In this document: positions 57,016-64,000 of the stretch, in pieces
Numbering within the stretch: position 1 is the stretch's first letter
Layout of the letters: every line of letters starts with the position of its first letter
Assembly (NCBI GenBank): GCA_016786705.1
Contig: JAEUVV010000013.1
Span: 496,001-560,000, forward strand
From: Taibaiella sp.
GTDB taxonomy: Bacteria; Bacteroidota; Bacteroidia; Chitinophagales; Chitinophagaceae
Length of the DNA stretch: 64,000 bases
Direction: 5' to 3'
The notes under the pieces: model-generated
Told to the model about the DNA's origin: nothing
The model's input: the letters and a program-made list of their open reading frames with translations, nothing else
Databases searched by the model: none
Position numbers and translations under genes: made by a program

Positions 57016-57540
57016 TTAATATTCGTGAATTACAAACGGTTCATATGCAGTAAAAGGCACTACCGTATTATCGCCTTCAAATGGATAACCCATCCTTAAG
57101 TCAGCTCCGGAAACAGATTTAAGGGTTAAGGTACCAGAGACTTCCCCTTCTGCGTCATATTCCGAATCCTCAACAGTAACTTCTACCATACTATTGAGTG
57201 TAAATTTAGGGTGCGTTCCGTTTAAGGTTTTAGTAATGCTCGGACTAGCATACTCTATTGTATAGTCCACCTGGGTAGGAATGCCCTCCCTTGTAACTAC
57301 TACTAATGCACCGGGACTAGGCAAGTGATAGTAAGCCTCAATGGTATCTGTACCATCAATAATGGTGGTATCTACAGTTTCGCCATTTACAATTACCCTT
57401 GCTCTATTCAGCTGGATGTATTTCTGAGCTTTATCAGAGAAGTCATAGGAATCTCCCGGATATTTTTTCTTACAGGCAGATAAGAACCCCGCAACCAAAA
57501 CGGCAAGGCTCAAGTAAAAGATTATTTTATTAGATTTCAT
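57016..57540 (-). CDS. lipoprotein of the SusCD locus
   Basis: A 174-aa lipoprotein (lipobox FLSAC, then KKK). The mature part is all-beta: AQKYIQLNRARVIVNGETVD, PGALVVVTREGIPTQVDYTI, HPKFTLNSMVEVTVEDSEYD. It resembles the accessory lipoproteins (DUF1735/DUF4843-like) found after SusD, which are thought to bind ligand on the cell surface, but I cannot place it in one family. It lies 11 bases after susD, so it belongs to the operon. Confidence 0.7.
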   Translation of the reverse strand: MKSNKIIFYLSLAVLVAGFLSACKKKYPGDSYDFSDKAQKYIQLNRARVIVNGETVDTTIIDGTDTIEAYYHLPSPGALVVVTREGIPTQVDYTIEYASPSITKTLNGTHPKFTLNSMVEVTVEDSEYDAEGEVSGTLTLKSVSGADLRMGYPFEGDNTVVPFTAYEPFVIHEY

Positions 57541-57551
57541 AATTCACAGAT

Positions 57552-58979
57552 TTATAGGTCAAACCATTGTTGTTGATAATAATAAATTACCTCTTTCGGC
57601 GCATTAATATTAGGCAAAAGCTCATTATCCAAAGGATATTGCCAACGATACATTAAACCGGCATTCGGAGCTCCCTGCGGGATCTGTAATGTTGGAATTT
57701 CATTGCCTTTAGTTCCAGACCTGCGCCATGTTGTAAACGCCTCGATTGGCCGGTCCATTAAATCGATCCATTGTTGCATATGTATGTCTCTTAACGGAGT
57801 TGCACTTAAAGTTTTAGCAGCGGCATAGTTTTCGGCTACTGTATCAATTACTCCATACAGCTTACAAGCTGCTTCAATACCAGATTGGTATTTTTGCTCT
57901 GCAAGTGCAACTCCACCTGGTATATATCCTTTTACAATAGCTTCTGCCTGTAAGAACAATAATTCCTGGTAAGTCATGATATACTCCGGGGCATCCGATG
58001 CATACAACTGCATGCTTATTGGAGAGGTCAGCGTATCTGCTTCAAGTTCCGAGGTTACACCACGGTAATCAGATCCTTTCGGACTAATGTCAAAATAAGC
58101 CGGAATTCTTGGATCATTGTCCGTTAACATTGGGTCAATTACTGTCTTGTTCGCAAAGAAAAACACATTGCTCCCCCCTGCATATTGGTTTAACAATTCA
58201 TATTTGGGATTTCTATTACCCGACGAAGTTCCAAAAGGGAAGGTGAAATTACCGGAAGCGGATTCTATCATGCCTCCTTCCTGATATAAGGCTGCTATAT
58301 CTGCAGCTTTAGCCGGTACTTTATCTACCATGGTCATCAACACTTTGAACTTTAAAGATTTGGCCAAAGCAATCCAACGATTAAGATTTCCTTCGTAAAA
58401 CAGGTCAAAACTACCAATTTTTGTAGCTGCTGCATTTTCGTCTTGCAAACTTGCAATACCTTCATCCAGAAGTTGCAAAATGCCATTTAGCACATCTTCC
58501 TGTGCATCGAATTTAGGGTAAGGAATGTTATCGTTCCAGGCTTCAGAGAAAGGAACATCACCAAAGATAACCGTAGTCTCATACATCGTCTCTGCCAATA
58601 ATATTTTGCATTGCCCTATAGCTCCTGTTTTAACAGGGGTAGCCTGCTCTGCAAACATGATGGCTTTCTTGAGATTAGCACCAGTACTAACATAAAAAGT
58701 ACGCCAAACATTACCGGTAGAATAAGGACTGATATCGTAAACATCTGCAGCACCCCAACCGAAGTTACCTCCTGAAGCTATAGTTTGCGTAGACAATATC
58801 ATAGATGCATACAAATCTCCGCCTGCACGTGTAGAACCTAAGTTCACTGAGGCACCGCTAAATAGCAGTTCTGGTGTCGCCGACTCCGCGGCATTAGGGT
58901 TTGTATTTATTTTCTCAAATGACTTTTTACAGGAAGTAAACATCAGTACGCCAAAAGCCAGTATTATAATCTTTTTCAT
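57552..58979 (-). CDS. SusD/RagB family nutrient-binding lipoprotein
   Basis: A 475-aa surface lipoprotein. N-terminus IIILAFGVLMFTSCKKSFEK has a lipobox (FTSC). The C-terminal TPR-like helices and the SusD motifs (NWRIAL-like LNRWIALAKSLKFKVLMTMV; YPLDNELLPNINAP near the end) are present. SusD-like proteins cap the SusC channel and bind the oligomer. It belongs to the SusD-like 2 group by its WRYPLDE-type end (here WQYPLDNEL). It begins 4 bases after susC. Confidence 0.88.
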   Translation of the reverse strand: MKKIIILAFGVLMFTSCKKSFEKINTNPNAAESATPELLFSGASVNLGSTRAGGDLYASMILSTQTIASGGNFGWGAADVYDISPYSTGNVWRTFYVSTGANLKKAIMFAEQATPVKTGAIGQCKILLAETMYETTVIFGDVPFSEAWNDNIPYPKFDAQEDVLNGILQLLDEGIASLQDENAAATKIGSFDLFYEGNLNRWIALAKSLKFKVLMTMVDKVPAKAADIAALYQEGGMIESASGNFTFPFGTSSGNRNPKYELLNQYAGGSNVFFFANKTVIDPMLTDNDPRIPAYFDISPKGSDYRGVTSELEADTLTSPISMQLYASDAPEYIMTYQELLFLQAEAIVKGYIPGGVALAEQKYQSGIEAACKLYGVIDTVAENYAAAKTLSATPLRDIHMQQWIDLMDRPIEAFTTWRRSGTKGNEIPTLQIPQGAPNAGLMYRWQYPLDNELLPNINAPKEVIYYYQQQWFDL

Positions 58980-58983
58980 AAGC

Positions 58984-61900
58984 TTAGAATTTAATTTTTA
59001 AATTTAAACCATAAGATGCTGTAGCCGGGAAACTATTAAATTCAACACCATCACCTACAGAACCTGCTCCAAAATAGCTCATTTCCGGATCAACATGGGG
59101 TACATGCGATTGGATCAGCCATAGATTTCTACCTTCCAAACCAAGTTCCAGGCCTTTAATCGCTTTTTTAAATGGCCTTATCTTTTCAGGGAAAGTGTAG
59201 GCGAATACTACTTCTCTAAGTTTGACGAAAGAAGCATCAAATACATTACCTTCCGTATTTGCTGTAGCAGCATAGCGACCCCAGAAATCCTGCATACTTT
59301 GTACCGGAGTTTCATTTGGCGAGTAGGTACCATCGCCATTATCGTTGACTCCTTTATCAATAAAAGTTGCATCCCTGTTCTCCATCGTTTCATAGGCCAT
59401 ACCGGTACTCCTGAGTGATGCCACGGTTCCGGAATAGAAGACACCACCCTGGCGGATATCTATCAAAACACCTAAGCGGAAACCTTTATACGAAAAATTA
59501 TTATTGATCCCGAGCATAAAGTCCGGTATAACACTTCCGATAAATTGATTTTGCTCCAGTTCTCTCAAACCCGTAGCACTATTGATAATAAACTGACCAT
59601 CCGGGCTGCGTTTCCACTTGGTTCCATACAGGCCAAAGCTTCCACCTACGGGTGCTTTGATTTGTAAGCCACTCCAACCGGATTGTACAGTATATTCTTC
59701 TAACTGTCCGTCCAGCTCATTAACTACCTGGCGGTTGCGGGAGAAATTGCCCATGATATCCCATTTAAATCCACCGGTGTTATCCGCAAACGGACTTACG
59801 CGCAGCATAGCTTCCCAACCTCTGTTGGTAATGGAACCGGCATTGATCTGTTTTACGAAGAACCCCGTAGAAGCAGGAACAGTAATGTTCATGATCTGGT
59901 TCCGGGTAGTGGTGTTATAGTAAGTAACATCTAAACCGATTTTATTTCCGAAAAATCTCAAATCTGTACCAACCTCTGTAGATGCTGCAATTTGCGGTTT
60001 CAGGTTCTCAGTTGGCAAAATTCGTGATTGCTCATATGCTCCGTTACCCAAGAACGGGAAATTACCCGGCAAAGAAAATTGCACAAAATAAGCAGTTAAT
60101 GGGTTGTAAGTCAATAGGGTACTGTAAGGATCCGCATCGGAACCTACCTGTGCCCAGCTGGCTCTTAACTTACCATAGGAAAGTACCTTCTTGTCTTTCA
60201 TTAATTCTGTAAACACGAAAGAACCGGCTACTGATGGGTAAAAGTAAGAATAGTTTCCTGTGAATACTAAGGATGATGCCCAATCATTCCTACCTGTTAC
60301 AGATAAGAATAACATATCCTTATAAGAAGCCGCTAACTCTCCATAAAAGCTCACTAATCTTGCATTAGTATAGTTTCTTGTAGCAATAACGGTCTGTGCA
60401 TTCCCTGGCCGGAATACCCCGCTACCTTCATCCATCAATAAATTAGACCCGGCAATACCAGTAACATCCGTTCTTCTGTCTAAAAAGTTAGTACCTACCA
60501 TCGCTCTAAGATTCCAGTCTTCATTTACATCTTTCTGAGCGGTCGCCATCAAATCATTATTAAAACGCTTCTGGAAGATGTCGGTACTGATATAACTTCC
60601 CAACAGATCTCCCGCGGTACCTTTTCTCACGATGCCTAAACGGTTTTCCATATACATGTCAAACCCGAAATTATTAGAGAAGGTTAACCAATCTGTGGCT
60701 TTATACTCCAATTGCGTACTTCCTAGAAACCTGTTCAACTTGTTCCCATTCAGGTTTTTATTGAGAATCCAATAAGGGTTGTTACCGGTCCTGTCTTCGG
60801 TCATATTATTCTGGTTACCGAATTCATCCATATAGTTATCTCTCAAATCATTAACATCAACGGTAATCGGTATTGCATAAATAGATGAACCTAGAACATT
60901 AGGGTTATTAGAGCTTTGAACCGGCCGGCCGTTTGAATTAGAATTGGAATAATTCAGCGTGAACCTTGAAGAAAACTTATCATTGAATTTATAACCAACA
61001 TTGGTTGATAAACCATAACGGTTCAATTCCTGGTTCATTACAATTCCCTGACTATTCAAGGCATTAAAACCAATCCTGTAGTCCGCCTGCGCTCCGCCAC
61101 CGGAAACCGCGATATCATTAATCGTAGTTCTCCCGGTCTGGAAGAAGTTTTCAATATTGTTAGGATTTGCCTGTAAAGTAACATCACGACCTAAATAATC
61201 CTTTACCGTCGTTCCTGCCATATCAGAAATCTTGGGCCCCCAGCCATTAGCATATCTTAAACTATATATGCCATAGTTTCCCTGGGCATATTGATCCTGC
61301 AATTTAGGGGCAACCAAGATACGTTCCCACCTAACAGATGAATTGAGACTAACTGAAAGGGGGCTATTTTTCGCACCTCTTTTGGTAGTAATGATGATAG
61401 CGCCATCTTTTGCGAGTGAACCATACTGTGCAGTTGCCGCAGGGCCTTTTAAGACAGTCATAGATTCAATATCATCAGGATTGATATCTGAAGCCCGGTT
61501 CCCGTAATCCACTCCTATACCAGAGTTAGTAGGCCCCTGAGAAGCGTTACTTACCGGTACACCATCTATCACAAAAAGTGGTGAACTTACTTTATCAAAA
61601 GAAGAAGCTCCTCTGATTACAATTTTTGAAGAACCACCAACTCCACCTGATTGCTGGTTAACCCTTACACCGGCAACCTTACCGGCAAGCGCATCCACCA
61701 CGTTATTGGCACGGGCATTTTCCAACTGGTCTTTACTCACCTGCTGGGTAGCATAACCCAAAGATTTTTCAGATCTCTTAATCCCTAATGCCGTTACCAC
61801 GACACCAGCCAACTGATCTCCACCACTCGATTTCAATACAATACGTAAATCTCTTGTACCATCTCCTGCAGTTACTTCCTGGTCTTGCATACCGAAATAA

Positions 61901-62118
61901 CTGATCACCAGTACAGATCTCGAATCCGTAACATTGATCTGGAAATTACCGTTCTCATCGGCAGCAGTACCATTTTGTGTTCCTTTAAAGATAATTGTGG
62001 CCCCGGCTAAAGGTTCGCCAGCCTCATCCAGGACACGCCCCCTTATCAAGCGCTCCTGAGCAAAAGCTCCGGACATACATACCGAAACCAATGCAATAGG
62101 TAAAATGAGTCTTTTCAT
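58984..62118 (-). CDS. SusC/RagA TonB-linked outer-membrane transporter
   Basis: A 1044-aa TonB-dependent transporter. Signal peptide to about residue 21. Carboxypeptidase-like domain about 22-95 (RLIRGRVLDEAGEPLAGATI), then the plug with VVVTALGIKRSEKSLGYAT (SusC-type start), NVVDALAGKVAGVRVN, KIVIRGASSFDKVSSPLFVI, AAYQGSLAKDGA-like AATAQYGSLAKDGAIIITTK. The barrel fills the rest. It pairs with SusD directly downstream (4-base gap) to bring in a polymer fragment. No glycoside hydrolase or protease gene is adjacent, so the substrate is open. Confidence 0.92.
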   Translation of the reverse strand: MKRLILPIALVSVCMSGAFAQERLIRGRVLDEAGEPLAGATIIFKGTQNGTAADENGNFQINVTDSRSVLVISYFGMQDQEVTAGDGTRDLRIVLKSSGGDQLAGVVVTALGIKRSEKSLGYATQQVSKDQLENARANNVVDALAGKVAGVRVNQQSGGVGGSSKIVIRGASSFDKVSSPLFVIDGVPVSNASQGPTNSGIGVDYGNRASDINPDDIESMTVLKGPAATAQYGSLAKDGAIIITTKRGAKNSPLSVSLNSSVRWERILVAPKLQDQYAQGNYGIYSLRYANGWGPKISDMAGTTVKDYLGRDVTLQANPNNIENFFQTGRTTINDIAVSGGGAQADYRIGFNALNSQGIVMNQELNRYGLSTNVGYKFNDKFSSRFTLNYSNSNSNGRPVQSSNNPNVLGSSIYAIPITVDVNDLRDNYMDEFGNQNNMTEDRTGNNPYWILNKNLNGNKLNRFLGSTQLEYKATDWLTFSNNFGFDMYMENRLGIVRKGTAGDLLGSYISTDIFQKRFNNDLMATAQKDVNEDWNLRAMVGTNFLDRRTDVTGIAGSNLLMDEGSGVFRPGNAQTVIATRNYTNARLVSFYGELAASYKDMLFLSVTGRNDWASSLVFTGNYSYFYPSVAGSFVFTELMKDKKVLSYGKLRASWAQVGSDADPYSTLLTYNPLTAYFVQFSLPGNFPFLGNGAYEQSRILPTENLKPQIAASTEVGTDLRFFGNKIGLDVTYYNTTTRNQIMNITVPASTGFFVKQINAGSITNRGWEAMLRVSPFADNTGGFKWDIMGNFSRNRQVVNELDGQLEEYTVQSGWSGLQIKAPVGGSFGLYGTKWKRSPDGQFIINSATGLRELEQNQFIGSVIPDFMLGINNNFSYKGFRLGVLIDIRQGGVFYSGTVASLRSTGMAYETMENRDATFIDKGVNDNGDGTYSPNETPVQSMQDFWGRYAATANTEGNVFDASFVKLREVVFAYTFPEKIRPFKKAIKGLELGLEGRNLWLIQSHVPHVDPEMSYFGAGSVGDGVEFNSFPATASYGLNLKIKF

Positions 62119-62131
62119 TTCGTTTATAGTT

Positions 62132-62149
62132 TTTGGTTAACCAAATTTA
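62132..62149 (-). promoter_or_regulatory. susC -7 box overlapped by palindrome TTTGGTTAACCAAA
   Basis: The 14-bp palindrome (62132-62145) overlaps a -7 box TAAATTTG (62149-62142 on the minus strand), 14 bases before the susC ATG. It is a likely operator. Confidence 0.5.
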
Positions 62150-62337
62150 ATTATTTATTAACAGAAAAACTAAAAACAGGTTCAATTCGTTGCCCAAACA
62201 GATATTTTCACTATAATAAAAAATAAATGTTAAAAATATTAATAATAAATAAAAAATCACAAATAACTGATAATCAAACATTAACAAAAATTAACCTAGC
62301 AACAAATTATCTATATTTATATTTTTAAAAGCGCAAA

Positions 62338-62362
62338 AAACCAGGACTTTAAGCCCTGGTTT
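62338..62362 (-). terminator. terminator of ABC exporter gene
   Basis: Minus-strand stem AAACCAGG / CCTGGTTT, with inner CTT/AAG, followed by TTTTTGCG. It separates the ABC gene from susC. Confidence 0.8.
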
Positions 62363-62390
62363 CCACTATTTATCGGTTAAATTTGGTCCT

Positions 62391-64000
62391 TTACCTTAGC
62401 TCTTGCATCTGCACCAGCCGGTAATAAGTGCCTTCAAGGTCCATTAACTGCTGATGTGTCCCCCGCTCTACAATTGAACCCTGCTGCATCACAATGATCT
62501 CATCGGCACTATAGATCGTAGACAATCGGTGCGCGATCACGATACTGGTCCTGTTTTTCATCAATTCATTGATCGATTCCTGCACGATCTTTTCCGATTC
62601 GGTATCTAAGGCTGAAGTTGCCTCGTCCAGTATAAGAATAGGCGGGTTTTTCAGAATCGCACGCGCTATGGTAATGCGCTGGCGCTCTCCGCCGCTTAAT
62701 TTTGATCCCCGTTCCCCTACATTCGAATTATAGCCATTATCTTTTTGGTGGATAAACCTGGCCGCATTGGCAATTTGCGCGGCAGCGTCTATCTGGCCAG
62801 GTGTTTTACCCCCCGTTCCCAAAGCAATATTGTTAGCAATAGTATCGTTGAACAAGATAGGCTCCTGTGATACTACACCGATCTGCTTCCTTAACTCAAA
62901 TAGTTTAGCGTCTTTTACATCAACACCATCTATAGTTATTTTTCCTGAACTTACATCATGAAATCGGGGTATCAGGTCCACTAAAGTAGATTTCCCTGAA
63001 CCTGAAGCGCCTACCAGGGCCACTGTTTTTCCTTTAGGGATCCGCAGGTTAATATCTTTCAGGATCTGCTTTTCTCCATAAAAGAAGTTTACATTTTCAA
63101 ACACGATCTCCCGGCTGAACTCAGGAATAATAACCGGGTTTTCCCGCTCGACGATCGTGACCGGTGTAGCCAGGAAGGACTCTACCCGCTCTAGCGCGGC
63201 AGCACCCTTCTGCATATTGTAAAACACCCCGGAAAGATTTTTTAAGGGGTTAATGATCTGGTAAAAGAAAGCGATATAAGTAATGAATACCGGACCGGTA
63301 AGGCTGCTGTCTCCACTAAAGATCAGCTGCCCGCCATACCACAATATAATACAAACCACGATAACGCCTAAGGTTTCAGACATTGGAGATCCGGCATCCC
63401 TGCGGAAGGAGATCTTATTCTTAATGCGGAACAAATCGTTGTTCAACAGGGTGAATTTTGACTTCTGGTGGCTTTCCGCATTGAAAGCCTTCACTACCCG
63501 CATGCCTACTAATGTCTCATCTATGGTACCCAGCATATCGCCCAATTGTTCCTGGGCAGCATTAGACGGCTTCTTAAGCGACTTACCCACCCTTCCGATG
63601 ATGAGACCTGCCAGTGGCAGGAAGATAAACATAAACAAGGTTAATTGCGGGCTCATGATAAACATGGTTACCAGCACCGAAACGATGGTAACCGGCTCCC
63701 TGAGCACAGTTTCTATAACGCCCATGATCGAGCTCTCTACTTCCGATACATCATTGGTCATCCTGGAGATCAGGTCACCCTTTTTTTCCTCGGTAAAATA
63801 ACCGATAGGTAAGGCCAATGATTTGTTGAACATATCCTGCCTCAATTTGCGGATCACATTGTTCCGTAAAGGATTTAAGATCCGGAGGGATAAGTAAAGA
63901 AAAAGGTTTTTTAGAATAGTACTGACCAATACCAATAAGATGGAATAGGTTAATGCCGCTTTTTTCCCTTCGGCGGCAACGATTTCATCTATAAATAGCG
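62391..64000 (-). CDS. ABC exporter, permease plus ATPase (MsbA/lipid type), 5' end beyond window
   Basis: A half-transporter with fused membrane and ATPase domains. The frame is open to the right edge, so the N-terminus is outside; 536 codons are visible. Membrane part has helices such as SSIMGVIETVLREPVTIVSV and LTLFMFIFLPLAGLIIGRV. ATPase: Walker A GASGSGKSTLVDL, Q-loop VVSQEPILFND, signature KLSGGERQRITIARAILKNP, Walker B LILDEATSALD and the H-switch IAHRLSTI. The family is the MsbA/lipid exporter and multidrug type. Substrate unknown. Confidence 0.9.
   Translation of the reverse strand, partial: LFIDEIVAAEGKKAALTYSILLVLVSTILKNLFLYLSLRILNPLRNNVIRKLRQDMFNKSLALPIGYFTEEKKGDLISRMTNDVSEVESSIMGVIETVLREPVTIVSVLVTMFIMSPQLTLFMFIFLPLAGLIIGRVGKSLKKPSNAAQEQLGDMLGTIDETLVGMRVVKAFNAESHQKSKFTLLNNDLFRIKNKISFRRDAGSPMSETLGVIVVCIILWYGGQLIFSGDSSLTGPVFITYIAFFYQIINPLKNLSGVFYNMQKGAAALERVESFLATPVTIVERENPVIIPEFSREIVFENVNFFYGEKQILKDINLRIPKGKTVALVGASGSGKSTLVDLIPRFHDVSSGKITIDGVDVKDAKLFELRKQIGVVSQEPILFNDTIANNIALGTGGKTPGQIDAAAQIANAARFIHQKDNGYNSNVGERGSKLSGGERQRITIARAILKNPPILILDEATSALDTESEKIVQESINELMKNRTSIVIAHRLSTIYSADEIIVMQQGSIVERGTHQQLMDLEGTYYRLVQMQELR

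Noticed and set aside
1..64000. CRISPR arrays, insertion sequences, prophage, rRNA
   Set aside because: No regularly spaced repeats, transposase, phage structural genes or rRNA sequence were seen.

Overview
The window looks like a chromosome segment of a Bacteroidota bacterium, most likely of the Chitinophagia/Chitinophagaceae type. The reasons are type IX secretion (T9SS) cargo with C-terminal sorting domains, a SusC/SusD pair, many TonB-dependent receptors, promoters with the Bacteroidota -7 box TAnnTTTG, near absence of Shine-Dalgarno sequences except before rpsU, and families largely confined to this phylum (DUF5690, DUF6157, DUF3127, DarA/DarB). No insertion sequence, CRISPR array or prophage was seen.

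Layout. 1-829: 5'-part of an AT-rich DNA cytosine methyltransferase cut by the window edge. 1018-5581: housekeeping (rpmH-rnpA-yidD, holB, msrC, DUF983, sufS). 5641-5855: tRNA-Met and tRNA-Pro. 6211-11685: secreted VCBS-repeat and ELWxxDGT-like T9SS cargo with small secreted or membrane proteins of unknown function. 11901-24512: a candidate phosphonate-utilisation locus. It holds a phosphonatase-like HAD hydrolase, a DUF5690 transporter and an XRE-cupin regulator on the minus strand. Divergently there are a His-rich secreted protein, a TonB receptor, a T9SS alkaline-phosphatase-superfamily hydrolase, a T9SS LamG/FN3 protein and an FAD oxidoreductase. 24661-28457: DUF481 protein, archaemetzincin, and darA-darB (dialkylresorcinol-type lipid synthesis). 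28673-38582: repeat protein, DUF3127, mscL, uvrA, a propeller-type histidine kinase, FAH-family hydrolase, thioesterase, nitrilase, DUF6157. 38688-42831: a likely electrophile/redox-stress operon (two pirins, GNAT, FMN reductase, OsmC, alpha/beta hydrolase). 43126-51708: a two-component system facing a very large secreted protein operon. 52623-56944: lipoprotein, OmpR-type regulator, DUF4105, hpf-xerC-rpsU. 57016-62118: a SusC/SusD locus with a lipoprotein. 62391-64000: ABC exporter cut by the right edge.

How genes work together. The strongest candidate new system is 11901-24512. The TonB receptor and two surface proteins would capture and split an organophosphonate outside the cell, the DUF5690 protein would carry the product inward, the FAD oxidase would make a phosphonoaldehyde, and the phosphonatase-like enzyme would release phosphate. 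No ABC transporter is present. A direct repeat (GTAAACAAG-GTT, 21 bp period) before the divergent operon is the likely operator of the XRE-cupin regulator.

A second system is regulatory. A 16-bp palindrome TACGGGAATTCCCGTA occurs three times, each followed by TTG, exactly 20 bp, and GAAYTTTG. Two copies stand before the two-component operon and one points at the giant secreted-protein operon. This suggests one regulon with a fixed activator-promoter geometry. Functional statements are inferred from family membership read by eye; no database search was run.
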